From contig OX639991.1 in NCBI GenBank assembly GCA_951828585.1, positions 3,070,576 to 3,134,575 of the forward strand: 64,000 nucleotides of DNA, read 5' to 3'. Shown here piece by piece: positions 48,573-56,435 of this stretch (positions are counted from its first letter, which is position 1; every line of letters starts with the position of its first letter). Origin of the DNA: Longimicrobiales bacterium. GTDB lineage: Bacteria > Gemmatimonadota > Gemmatimonadetes > Longimicrobiales > Gaopeijiaceae. The notes below the pieces were generated by a model that worked only from the letters and a program-made list of their open reading frames with translations, ran no database searches and was not told the DNA's origin. The position numbers were made by a program, and so were the translations under genes.

Positions 48573-50213
48573 GGTTCTTCCCCTTTTCTGGTGGGTAGCA
48601 GGTCATGTGCGCAGGCCATCGGGGTAGAGGTCGAGGCCGCCGAGGTGGAAGAGGATGGCGTTCGCGAAGCGTTCCCGGTTGCGAAAGCCGCGGCTGCGGA
48701 CCTTGACTGTCTTGATCCGGCTGTTGATGCCTTCCGCCGGTCCGTTGGTGGCGCGGAGGATGATCGCATTGACGATTCCCCACAGATGCTCCCGGATCAT
48801 CCGGGCGGTTTTCAGGACCGGCTCCAGATCGCAGTCCGATGCCCACTCCAGCCACCGGTGCCATCCGGCCAGCGCCCAGGTTCTGCTCCGGTAGTTCCAG
48901 AGGTTCGCGGCCGCTTCCTTCAGCTCCCAGGCCTGGGCGGTCCGGCGGGTGCCCGCACGGAGCCTCGCGAACGCCAGCTTTTCGGCGTGCGTCTTCCGTC
49001 TGGGGCCCTTCAGCCACTGCCACTTGGTGCCCACGAGGATCCCGTTGCCCTCCTTCACCAGCGCCCGGTGCTCCGCCCGCCGGACCTTGTCCACCGCGTC
49101 GCCGAGGTGCTTGGCCACGTGGAACCGGTCGAACGCGATCTTCATCACGGCGTCCGGGATCATCGCCAGAGTCGCCGAGATGTAGGGCCCCCACATGTCC
49201 ATGCTGACGCTCTCGACAGCCTCCCGGTACTTCTCTCCCATGCCCTCGTAGAACGCCAGGAGCACGTCCTTGCCCCGTCCCGGGGCGACATGCACGACGT
49301 GGCCCGTCTCCGGATTCGACACCACGGTCACGTACTGGTGCCGGCGGCGGAACGAGGTCTCGTCCACCGAAAGGCGCCGAACCGCCTTCGTCTTGCGGCG
49401 CGCAAGTCCCCGCGCCACTGCACGTTGCATGATTCCGTCCACCGCGTTCCAGCTCAGCCGCATCCGGCTGGCGACCGCCTGTACGCTCGCCACCTTGAGC
49501 CACCGGATCACCTCCGCCTCGAACTCCATCGTGTACCTCGTGCTCCCCTCCGCCCACGGCACCTGAATCGTGACCACCCCGTGCTCCGGGCACTGGACCC
49601 GCGGGACATTGCAGACCAGAAAGGTCTTGTAGCCCCAGGCATCCAGGTTCCGCCACTCGCGGCGGCGCGTATCGTAGCCCGGGCACGCCTCGCCGCAGTG
49701 AGGACACCTCAACGGGCTCCCTCCGGTCCGTTGCAACTCCACCCGAAGTTCCTTGGGGTCCCGGGTCGGCTCCACCCTCGTGACCTTCCACTCCGGACCC
49801 AGGCCCAGAACGGCGTCCAGCCAGTCTCTTCCGGCCATGTCTGCGAGTTCCCTTCCGTCTCGTTGTGGACACCTGCCGGGAGCGAGCGCTCCGCGGCCTG
49901 ACCACGCAATTTCCTCCGAGTCTCGCGATCCCGAAAGGCAACCCGCTACTCTCCTCCCCGTTCAGCACCAGCGCCGGTGGCTTCCGCGCCCAACCAAGTC
50001 GTTGTGCGAGGAGTGGTCGAGAGGGTCACCCCGGCCGGTCGGCGGCACGTCAGCCTTCGCCGAAGGGGATCGCCCCTCCCGTCGTCTACTACATCCTCGC
50101 TGTTCCACTCTCTCCACCCACGCTCATCCCACCGCCGCTGTTGCGAAAGCCCGCCAACCCGCCCCATAATTCGACCCTCCCCCTTGCCCGCCCACCACGA
50201 CAGGGGAAGAACC
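48573..50213 (-). mobile_element. ISL3-family insertion sequence
   Basis: 1641 bp with terminal inverted repeats starting GGTTCTTCCCC at both ends. It is flanked by a perfect 8-bp target duplication AAAAATAT (48565-48572 and 50214-50221). It lies inside the RIT element between recombinase C and the right terminal repeat. Bases 49839-50213 are the non-coding upstream part of the element; no gene is seen there. Confidence 0.92.
48603..49838 (-). CDS. ISL3-family transposase
   Basis: 411 residues. The N-terminal zinc finger (RCPHCGEACPGYDTRRREWR) and second Cys pair (FLVCNVPRVQCPEHG) are typical. The DDE domain has LSVDETSFRRRHQYVTVV, VSMDMWGPYISATLA and FDRFHVAKHLGDAVDKVRR, with the C-terminal NGPAEGINSRIKTVKVRSRG. 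Intact length. Confidence 0.93.
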   Translation of the reverse strand: MAGRDWLDAVLGLGPEWKVTRVEPTRDPKELRVELQRTGGSPLRCPHCGEACPGYDTRRREWRNLDAWGYKTFLVCNVPRVQCPEHGVVTIQVPWAEGSTRYTMEFEAEVIRWLKVASVQAVASRMRLSWNAVDGIMQRAVARGLARRKTKAVRRLSVDETSFRRRHQYVTVVSNPETGHVVHVAPGRGKDVLLAFYEGMGEKYREAVESVSMDMWGPYISATLAMIPDAVMKIAFDRFHVAKHLGDAVDKVRRAEHRALVKEGNGILVGTKWQWLKGPRRKTHAEKLAFARLRAGTRRTAQAWELKEAAANLWNYRSRTWALAGWHRWLEWASDCDLEPVLKTARMIREHLWGIVNAIILRATNGPAEGINSRIKTVKVRSRGFRNRERFANAILFHLGGLDLYPDGLRT

Positions 50214-50216
50214 AAA

Positions 50217-50302
50217 AATATTATGTTGCGGCCATATGGCGCATCCCAATGTCCAGCAATACGATACGACCCGTCCGCAACATAATAGGGACCGCAACAT
50301 AA
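50217..50302 (-). repeat. Right terminal inverted repeat of the RIT element
   Basis: The reverse complement of the left repeat with one mismatch in 86 bases. Its inner end overlaps the ISL3 target duplication (AAAAATAT), which shows that the IS inserted just inside the RIT end. Confidence 0.88.
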
Positions 50303-50334
50303 TTCCCGTTATGTTGAATTCCACATAACGGGAA
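50303..50334 (+). repeat. Palindromic appendix at the RIT right end
   Basis: TTCCCG, then the 20-base inverted repeat TTATGTTGAATTCCACATAA, then CGGGAA. The outer hexamers are reverse complements of each other. The inner 20-mer begins and ends like the two tips of a RIT element, so this may be a minimal leftover of recombinase activity. There is no counterpart at the left end. Confidence 0.7.
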
Positions 50335-50351
50335 ATCCGCACGTCCGGTTC
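50335..50351 (+). ncRNA. Group II intron domain V, 3' half
   Basis: A plus TCCGCACGTCCGGTTC pairs with GAGCCGGATGCGG of the 5' half to give the canonical domain V stem with a 2-base CG bulge. The uninterrupted loop would read GAAA. Confidence 0.8.
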
Positions 50352-50396
50352 GCACGGGCCACACGGAATGATCCGACCGCGCTTCCTCGCACGTGC

Positions 50397-50654
50397 TCAT
50401 TCCGGCCCTTCCCCCGCCGACGCACGGCGTTCCGGCGCGGAGGTCCGCCATTCGATGCGGCCGCACCGCTGCTCCCGGGCACCGGACCCGATCTCGCTAG
50501 CCGGCCGCGCGATCATGTGGTAGTAGTAGTTCCCGGCTGCCATCGCCCGCACCTCCGAGACCGGGACGGTGCGCTTGCACTCCTTGCACCAGGGGACGGG
50601 CTTCGGGCCGGCGGCCCACCCGTAGCTAATGCCTACCACCTCGCCCCCGCTCAT
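50397..50654 (-). CDS. Hypothetical protein with CxxC motif
   Basis: 85 residues from ATG 50654 (the frame is open to 50708). It contains WCKECKRTVPVSEV, a possible half zinc ribbon, then NYYYHMIARPASEIGSG and a polar tail. Family not recognised. It overlaps the end of the upstream small gene in another frame. It sits directly beside the intron 3' region, so it could be part of the gene the intron entered. Confidence 0.4.
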   Translation of the reverse strand: MSGGEVVGISYGWAAGPKPVPWCKECKRTVPVSEVRAMAAGNYYYHMIARPASEIGSGAREQRCGRIEWRTSAPERRASAGEGPE

Positions 50655-50832
50655 TCCGTCGCTTTTCGCGGCGCCTCCGATAGACGACACTTCCCCCTGG
50701 ATCCCCATCGGCCAGGCACTCCAGCACGAACTCCGCCTTCATCCCGTAGAACCGGTTCGCCGCCACCGCCTCGTCCACGAGGGACGCGAGCCGGCGAACC
50801 GCCTCCTGCACCTTCGTGAGATTTTCGACCAT
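50626..50832 (-). CDS. Small helical hypothetical protein
   Basis: 68 residues starting MVENLTKVQEAVRRLASLVD, EAVAANRFYGMKAEFVLECL: amphipathic helices, then an Arg-rich end. Family unknown. Its 3' end overlaps the CxxC gene, suggesting a two-gene unit on the minus strand. Confidence 0.4.
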   Translation of the reverse strand: MVENLTKVQEAVRRLASLVDEAVAANRFYGMKAEFVLECLADGDPGGSVVYRRRREKRRNERGRGGRH

Positions 50833-51182
50833 CCAATGCCACCTTCGTTTCAAGTGAGCCAAAGGAAAACCCAAGCCATAGTATCGTCCGCCGTTTTTCC
50901 ACGCCACAACTCAACCCGCCACGCTCCCTCGTCTTCCGCTAGACTTCCCAGCCCTTTGGTGCTCCATCCGGGCCCATCGCGGGAAGCGTCGGACCCAGTG
51001 GGAGGCCGGTGTGGACCTACCCCGCTTTCACGGACGGTTATGTTTTGGTGTTGATGGTGTCTGATAATGGTTTCTTTTTCTCGCTCTTTCAACGGTGGAG
51101 AGGGGTAACGAGCGACCCCGACGAAGCGAGCAGGCCGGAGAAGCCCGGAGAGCTTCGGCCGCCCCGGAGCTGCAGGTTCGCT
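50833..51182. other. Non-coding stretch before the IS3 element
   Basis: 350 bases with no supported gene. The part from about 51030 to 51100 is unusually T-rich for the region (GGTTTCTTTTTCTCGC) and probably includes the left end of the IS3-family element, whose inverted repeat could not be matched to the right end by eye. Confidence 0.4.
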
Positions 51183-52034
51183 TCAGGCCGCATGGTTGAG
51201 TTTCTCGAAGTCCGCCGGCGATTCGTAGCCGAGCGCGGAGTGGAGTCGGCGGGTGTTGTAGAAGCCCTCGATGAATTGGAAGACTTCACGCCGCGCCTTG
51301 GCCACCGTCGGAAAACGCCGCCGGTCGATGAGTTCGCACTCGAGCGTGGCGAAAAAGCTCTCACACATAGCGTTGTCGTATGCGTCGCCCACCGAGCCCA
51401 TCGACTGCGCGATGCCCGCCTCGCGACAATGCTCCCCGAACGCCAGCGACGTGTACTGCGAGCCTTGGTCGGAGTGATGGACGACTCCACCCCTCGGCTG
51501 GCGGCGGCGGACCGCCATCTCCAGCGCGGCCCCGACCAGCTCGGCCTTCATGTGGGGTGCCATCGCCCAGCCGACGATCCGCCGGCTCCAGGCATCGAGC
51601 ACCACGGCGAGGTACAGCCAGCCGGTCCAGGTGGGCACGTACGTGATGTCCGCCACCCACAGTTGGTCGGGACCCTTGGCCGAAAAGTCCCGGTTCACCA
51701 GGTCCGGCGCGGGCTCGGCCTTGGCGTCCCTCTTCGTCGTGCCCGTCTTGAATCGCCTCCGCGTCACGCCCTCGATGTCCAGCTCCCTCATCAGGCGTGC
51801 CACTCGCTTCCGGCTCACACGCTCGCCGTCGGCCAAGAGCGCCGCGTGGATCCGCGGGCAGCCGTAGGTCTCGTCGCTGTCGCGCCAGATCGCCTTGATC
51901 CTGACCTTGAGCTCGGAGTCTCGCCCCGCTCGCGCCGAGGGCGGACGGTTCAGCCAGCCGTAGTACCCGCTGGGGGAGAGACCCAGCACCCGGCACATGG
52001 CTGCAAGCGGAAAGGTTGCCCGGTTCGCCTTCAT
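51183..52034 (-). CDS. IS3-family transposase, OrfB
   Basis: 283 residues. An HTH_21-type region (ETYGCPRIHAALLADG, RKRVARLMRELDIEGV) is followed by the rve core: Asp in WVADITYVPTWTGWLYLAVVL, Asp in VVHHSDQGSQYTS and Glu in NAMCESFFATLECELID. It overlaps OrfA by four bases. An A7G run in OrfA just upstream (52091-52098) is a candidate -1 frameshift site to make the OrfAB transposase. Confidence 0.92.
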   Translation of the reverse strand: MKANRATFPLAAMCRVLGLSPSGYYGWLNRPPSARAGRDSELKVRIKAIWRDSDETYGCPRIHAALLADGERVSRKRVARLMRELDIEGVTRRRFKTGTTKRDAKAEPAPDLVNRDFSAKGPDQLWVADITYVPTWTGWLYLAVVLDAWSRRIVGWAMAPHMKAELVGAALEMAVRRRQPRGGVVHHSDQGSQYTSLAFGEHCREAGIAQSMGSVGDAYDNAMCESFFATLECELIDRRRFPTVAKARREVFQFIEGFYNTRRLHSALGYESPADFEKLNHAA

Positions 52035-52348
52035 GAACGCATACCCCCGCCAGGGATCGATTCGCTCTCCCTCGCGAACCAGGCCGCGGCTTTTTTTAGG
52101 ATGTCCCGCTCCATCCTGAGCCGCTTGACTTCCCGCTTCAGCTCCCTCATCTCCTTGCGTGCCTCCGTCGTCAGACCGTCACTGCGCCGGCCCTCGTCCA
52201 GGTCCGCCTGCTTGACCCAGTTCCGGATCGTCTGCTGCGAAGGCTCGAACTCGCGTGCGAGAGACCCCGGACTACGCCCGGCTCTCACCAGCTCGACGAT
52301 ACGTTCCTTGTACTCGGGCGGATACCGCCCTCGTCTTCTTCCCGCCAT
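52031..52348 (-). CDS. IS3-family OrfA (helix-turn-helix protein)
   Basis: 105 residues: the HTH domain (YPPEYKERIVELVRAGRSPG, QQTIRNWVKQAD) and a leucine-zipper-like coil (EMRELKREVKRLRMERDIL). A run of seven A followed by G near the 3' end (coding KKAAAW) is the likely programmed frameshift site. AGGAGGTGAGTC lies upstream of the ATG. Confidence 0.9.
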   Translation of the reverse strand: MAGRRRGRYPPEYKERIVELVRAGRSPGSLAREFEPSQQTIRNWVKQADLDEGRRSDGLTTEARKEMRELKREVKRLRMERDILKKAAAWFARESESIPGGGMRS

Positions 52349-52406
52349 GACTCACCTCCTTGGTTGAACCCAATGGAAAGGTGTCCGTCATAGCGGGGCA
52401 ACTCCA

Positions 52407-52580
52407 GTGTCCGACCGGACCATCGAATACGACCCGAGGTTCCTGATCCCGGTCTTTAACTGGGCTGTGAGGTCCCGGGACGAGCAGGGCCGCCCGCTCC
52501 TCGACTCAAGGTGCTATGCGAGCTTGGCGGCTGCAATGTCGGCCCAGCCCTTGGCGGGCAGGACAAGCGTCGAGTGGTGA
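52407..52580 (+). CDS. Small ORF next to the IS3 end
   Basis: 57 residues from GTG 52407: VSDRTIEYDPRFLIPVFNWA, then a polar middle and AQPLAGRTSVEW at the end. It reads like real protein sequence, but no family is recognised. It begins within about 15 bases of the presumed IS3 right end, so it may be the tail of a gene cut by that insertion. Confidence 0.35.
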   Translation: MSDRTIEYDPRFLIPVFNWAVRSRDEQGRPLLDSRCYASLAAAMSAQPLAGRTSVEW

Positions 52581-52614
52581 CGCGGCGGGCCCGTCGCGTG
52601 GTGGGGGATCTTCC

Positions 52615-53202
52615 ATGGGTGAGTCGGTCAGGTGGTTCCGCGCCGCCGCCGAGCAGGGCCATACCGAAGCCCATATGTATGTGGCCCAGGCCTATCTCGA
52701 AGGTGACGGCGTAGAGCAGGACTCCGAAGAGGCCGCCAAGTGGTTCAGGGCCGCGGCGCAGGCGGGACACCCGGACGCGCCGGTGCACCTGGGCATGATG
52801 TATGCGGACCTGGAAGCCGACATGGACGCCGATCCCGACGCCGAGCGGTTTCTCGAAACCGCGGCTGATACCGGCTACCCGTCTGCCAGGTACCTCCTGG
52901 CCGCGCTCCGCGATGAAGAAGACGACGAGTTCGACGACCTCGGGGACCTCGACGACCTCGACGACTTCGGCGACCTCGACAACTTCGGCGACCCCGGCCC
53001 GGAGGAAAGCAAGCGGTCGCCGAACCGGATGTCGTACTCGCGTACGACGCATCGTTCGTCGTACGCCTCGAGGACACGCTTGCGGAATTGGCGATCCCGT
53101 GGTGCGTACTCCCTGACCTTCCTCCCTCTTCGTGGCATCGGTTCGTCAAGTCCGGGGGAGGGTGCGTCCGCCGCGATTCGCACGGCCTCCAGGATGTCCT
53201 GA
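52615..53202 (+). CDS. Sel1-repeat protein with altered C-terminus
   Basis: From ATG 52615, Sel1-like repeats are clear: SVRWFRAAAEQGHTEAHMYV, AQAYLEGDGVEQDSEEAAKW and FRAAAQAGHPDAPVHLGMMY. An Asp-rich stretch follows. After about residue 130 the frame reads antisense through a broken nuclease gene (from about 53010), giving a Ser/Arg-rich tail that is probably not native. Sel1 proteins act as protein-binding scaffolds. Start uncertain. Confidence 0.6.
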   Translation: MGESVRWFRAAAEQGHTEAHMYVAQAYLEGDGVEQDSEEAAKWFRAAAQAGHPDAPVHLGMMYADLEADMDADPDAERFLETAADTGYPSARYLLAALRDEEDDEFDDLGDLDDLDDFGDLDNFGDPGPEESKRSPNRMSYSRTTHRSSYASRTRLRNWRSRGAYSLTFLPLRGIGSSSPGEGASAAIRTASRMS

Positions 53203-53641
53203 TGGATCGATGGCGGGAAGTGTTCGGAAAGGATCCGGCGGGCAGCGCGGGACACGAGTTCCGGGTGGCGGCACAGCGGCTCGTGAACATCCTGCCGGAA
53301 CCCGCCGGTGATCCCAAGGCGCTTCGCTTCGCTGACGCGGAGGTCTTCCCCTCGTCCCGTGGACAGTTGTGATTCCTCGGGTGTCTCCCACAAACGATCG
53401 TCGTTTCGGAGCCTGCCGAACGGGTAGTAGGCGCGGGGTGGCGCACCTGGTCGTCCGAACTCCCGCCAGAGCTCCTTGAAGCGCTTGTCCGCAGTCTCAT
53501 AAGCGATGAGCCGGCCCTTCGGTCCCAACCCGACGCGGGCGAGCGCCAGCAGGAGCATCAACGGCTTGTGGGGCGCCCGTCCGCCATGGCTTCGGTCATC
53601 CTGACGGCGGCCACGCGTTCGAGGAATTGGTCGGAGGTCAC
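53010..53641 (-). pseudogene. SBD-HNH (phosphorothioate-DNA-type) endonuclease, broken
   Basis: GTG 53641 opens VTSDQFLERVAAVRMTEAMA and stops early. One base out of frame near 53575 the family's APHKPLMLLLALARVG, LWREFGRP and LLSEHFPPSIHQDI-like segments (here ILSEHFPPSIHQDILEAV) run on to ERCVVREYDIRFGDRL at about 53010. That is the start of the HNH domain, and the zinc-binding Cys/His half is missing. In the intact family a sulfur-binding domain recognises phosphorothioated or methylated DNA and the HNH cuts it. Two lesions, so non-functional. Confidence 0.65.
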
Positions 53642-53718
53642 GATGACTTCTGGTTCTCGCGTCTACGTGGTAGGAGACCCGTCCGCCCTACACGGGCTCG
53701 CCATGCATTCCACCCTCC

Positions 53719-54294
53719 TCACCAACTCCTTCTCCCCAGCAACATGTCGACCGCCCAGGCACTGAACACCTCGGGATCGAAGTGCTCGCCGATCCACTCC
53801 TTCATGTGCTCGTGGTCCCGCGCGTTCGGATCCTCCAGGACTTCGAGCATCTCGTAGTAGCCCCCGACTCCTCCGCAGTCCTCCGGCGGACACCGCCGCC
53901 GGCCGCCGACGCAGGCGGGCAGCCGGACGGTGCGGTCGTAGGGGAGGATCTTCTGCAGCGTGACCCTGTGCTCCCAGTGGTCGCCGAAGTCGTACATGTA
54001 GGTGATCCAGTCCTTTTCGCGCTTCAGGAGGTGGTCGATCCGGTATTTCCTCTCGTCGTGGTCCCGGGGCGTCCCCGGCATCGTGAATTCGCTACGCCAC
54101 GGACCGGGCCTGCTGTAGCGCTGGTCACCCTTGCGGAACATGTGGAGGTGGCAGTTCTCCCACCCCATGACCACCTGGATGAGATGGTGCAGGATGTCGA
54201 GGTACATCGACGGCGGCACGAGGACGCGGCGCCAGATTGGTGGCTTCGTTCGCAGCAGGGCGATTCTGAGCTGGTAGGTGACTCGTGGAGGCAT
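53719..54294 (-). CDS. pRiA4b ORF-3-like protein
   Basis: 191 residues from ATG 54294; the frame is open upstream but that part is Pro/Arg-rich and unlikely. It has the family core YQLRIALLRTKPPIWRRVLV, LDILHHLIQVVMGWENCHLH, FDYGDHWEH-like MYDFGDHWEHRVTL and CPPEDCGGVGGYYEML. The family is found on plasmids and in mobile regions; the function is unknown. Confidence 0.88.
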   Translation of the reverse strand: MPPRVTYQLRIALLRTKPPIWRRVLVPPSMYLDILHHLIQVVMGWENCHLHMFRKGDQRYSRPGPWRSEFTMPGTPRDHDERKYRIDHLLKREKDWITYMYDFGDHWEHRVTLQKILPYDRTVRLPACVGGRRRCPPEDCGGVGGYYEMLEVLEDPNARDHEHMKEWIGEHFDPEVFSAWAVDMLLGRRSW

Positions 54295-54524
54295 GATGGA
54301 GGACAGGTGACGGGGGTGCTTGCGGGGTCGGGTTGCAGGAAGGTATTTGGGTCGGGGGCGGGCGTCTAACCAACGACTCGGCTGGCGACCGGGGTTCCGC
54401 GTTGCTCTCGCAGCGCCCGGTGAAGGTGGGTTTCGTCGCTGCCCGGCGATCCTCATCCGCCCCACTGGACTTCTCGCCCGCCCTGCAGTAACCCTCAGAA
54501 GAATCCGAGAATTGTCAATCACAC

Positions 54525-54538
54525 ATTACAAATGTAAT
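54525..54538. promoter_or_regulatory. ATTAC/GTAAT dyad upstream of the pRiA4b-like gene
   Basis: ATTAC-AAAT-GTAAT lies in the 266-base gap between the helicase stop and the pRiA4b-like start. On the minus strand it is followed by TTGACAATTC, a possible -35 box. The half-sites match those in the dispersed repeats at 15.5 and 43.1 kb. Confidence 0.4.
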
Positions 54539-54560
54539 CCAGACCTGGCATTCGTCTCCT

Positions 54561-56435
54561 TCACACCCCCATCTCCCCCAGAAACTGCGACGCCCTCCTC
54601 TCATACCCGAAGTACTCCCGCGCCCGCGTCAACGTCAGCGTCTCCCGCGCCCGCGTAATCGCCACGAAGCAGCTCCTCCTCTCCTCCTCCACCTCCTCAC
54701 TCCCCGGCCCCCTCTGAAGCGCCCGGTACGACGGGAACACCTCCTGGGCCATCCCGACAAGGTAGACGTGCTCGAACTCGAGTCCCTTCGCCCGGTGTAT
54801 GGTGATGCACTGGACCGCGTTTGGCCCCGGAGTCGGCGCTTTGGACGAGAGGTCGAAATGCGGCAGATAGGCGTGCAGCGTGACCCCGGACCCGTGCTCC
54901 CGGATGATGTCGCGGTGCAGCGTTTCCCAGGTCGCGACTTCCTCGGCAGTCAACTCGGCAAGATCATCGCCACCGAGGGACTCCCACCCCTCCTCCAGGA
55001 ACCAGTCCACGACCCCAGGGAAGTTCAGCCGGTCCACCAGATCGGTACGAATGCGCTGCAGCAGGTCCCTCCCTTCCTCGCCCGCGGCGCCAGCCACATC
55101 GACCCAGGCTCGCAGGAAGTCGCCGCCGACCAGCGCGGCAACCGCTCCGACCGCATGGGGGTCCATCAGGACGCCCGTCAAGCGCTCCCACTCCCGGCAG
55201 ACTCTGCGCAGAACGACCCGGTCGTGCCGGGAATTGGCCAGCCTCAGGGCCTCGACCAGGACGGCGAGAACCGGGGAGTCGAAGTCACTCTTCCGCTGAG
55301 GCACGAAGGCCTCTTGTCCCGCATTGCGAAGGCCATCGGCGGCGGAGTGGACGAGGTGGTTCGTTCGAGCAAGGACTACGCAGTCGGCAGGCAGGAGTCC
55401 GCGCTCCCGAATATCGCGCGCCACAAACCGCGCTTCCGCGGCATGGGAGCCAAAGACCTCATGGCGCACGACACCCTCGTACGGGAGCCGAGGTTCGCGG
55501 ACCGAAACCGTCTCCTTGGCTTCGATCAGCCGGGGGTTGTGCGCGATCAGTCTATTGGCATGATCCAGGATCTCGGGTGGACAGCGATAGCTCTCGGGCA
55601 GTTGAATGGCCTCCAGTTCGTAGTCCCGGCGCAGGTCGCGGAACCGCTGGGGACTCGCTCCGTTCCACTGGTAGATGATCTGGTCGTCGTCCGCGACAAC
55701 GAACAGATTGTTGCGCTGACCCGGTGCGATGAGGCGAAGAAGGTCGTATTGAGCCCGGTTCGTGTCCTGGAATTCGTCGACGCAGATGTGCGTCCATCCC
55801 AGCCGGACCACCCGGGTAACCGCAGGCTTTTCCCGGAGCAGCCGGTTCGCGAAAAAGAGTAGGCTGCCGTAGTCCAGCCGGTTGGTGCTGATGAGCGCGT
55901 CGCAGTAGCGGCGGAAGAGCAGCGGCAACCACTCCGGCGTAGAGGTCAGCGACGAGGACCGGCCCTGGCCGCTGTAGGATTCTGAGAGCAGCCCGTCGAT
56001 GAGGTGGAGCAGGTTGTACCGGTCTGACGGCAGGTGCAGGCCACGGCCGGGAAGCTCGGCGATCACCTCGTCGAGGATGGCGACGCGGTCTTCATCTTGG
56101 GTGAGAAGCTGGAAGTCCGGTCGGATTCCGATGTGGCTTCCATGCTGCCCAAGGATGTCGGCCGCAAACTTGTGAAATGTGCACAGTTGGGCGCGGTCAG
56201 TGTGTTCGCCGAGGATGTGGTCCACCCGCTCCCGCATCTCCGCGGCCGCCTTGTTGGTGAAGGTGAGCCCGAGCGCCGCCGCGTTGTCGTCCTTTTCCAG
56301 AAGCTGGGCGAGCCGCAGCGCAAGCACGGCGGTCTTGCCGGAACCGGGGCCGGCGAGGACCAGAAGCGGACCCTCCTTCCACTCCACGGCGCGCCGTTGG
56401 TTCTCGTTGAGATCCTTGAAGGTGATCACTGCCAA
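54561..56435 (-). CDS. gajB: UvrD-like SF1 helicase (GajB-like)
   Basis: 624 residues. The Q motif is LNENQRRAVEW, Walker A AGPGSGKTA (28-36), Walker B CVDEFQDTNRAQYD, then DDDQIIYQWNGAS, LPESYRCP, ITIHRAKGLEFEHVYL and FVAITRARETL, so all SF1A motifs are present. It overlaps the OLD nuclease gene by ten bases. In Gabija defence GajB senses DNA ends and drives GajA; this copy is longer than the founding GajB (about 500). A repair helicase is the alternative reading. Confidence 0.85.
   Translation of the reverse strand: MAVITFKDLNENQRRAVEWKEGPLLVLAGPGSGKTAVLALRLAQLLEKDDNAAALGLTFTNKAAAEMRERVDHILGEHTDRAQLCTFHKFAADILGQHGSHIGIRPDFQLLTQDEDRVAILDEVIAELPGRGLHLPSDRYNLLHLIDGLLSESYSGQGRSSSLTSTPEWLPLLFRRYCDALISTNRLDYGSLLFFANRLLREKPAVTRVVRLGWTHICVDEFQDTNRAQYDLLRLIAPGQRNNLFVVADDDQIIYQWNGASPQRFRDLRRDYELEAIQLPESYRCPPEILDHANRLIAHNPRLIEAKETVSVREPRLPYEGVVRHEVFGSHAAEARFVARDIRERGLLPADCVVLARTNHLVHSAADGLRNAGQEAFVPQRKSDFDSPVLAVLVEALRLANSRHDRVVLRRVCREWERLTGVLMDPHAVGAVAALVGGDFLRAWVDVAGAAGEEGRDLLQRIRTDLVDRLNFPGVVDWFLEEGWESLGGDDLAELTAEEVATWETLHRDIIREHGSGVTLHAYLPHFDLSSKAPTPGPNAVQCITIHRAKGLEFEHVYLVGMAQEVFPSYRALQRGPGSEEVEEERRSCFVAITRARETLTLTRAREYFGYERRASQFLGEMGV

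Larger units (their letters stand above)
45242..50302 (+). mobile_element. RIT element (recombinase-in-trio) inserted in the domain V loop
   Basis: Bounded by 86-bp inverted repeats that differ at one position. It carries three consecutive, overlapping tyrosine recombinase genes on the plus strand and nothing else of its own, the defining layout of RIT elements. A later ISL3-family insertion adds about 1.65 kb near the right end. A direct repeat CGGGAA is present at 45236-45241 and at 50329-50334, with an extra palindromic segment between the right terminal repeat and the second copy. Confidence 0.88.
43140..50396 (+). mobile_element. Degenerate group II intron, split by two elements
   Basis: The 5' end matches the group II consensus GTGYG (GTGCGCC at 43140), followed by structured GC-rich sequence to about 43390. 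More structured sequence lies at about 44870-45225, and a textbook domain V begins at 45226. Domain V resumes at 50335 after a 5-kb insertion. No reverse-transcriptase gene is present. An IS110-family gene (43689-44756) sits inside. The 3' end is not certain: GCACG at 50352 and CACGTGC near 50390 could close domain VI. Confidence 0.6.

Noticed and set aside
50626-50907. Longer version of the small helical ORF starting at 50907
   Set aside because: The upstream residues are unsupported by a binding site; ATG 50832 is a cleaner start.
51050-52400. Inverted repeats of the IS3-family element
   Set aside because: TGACGGACACC is a plausible right tip, but no convincing partner was found near 51050, so the element ends are left open.
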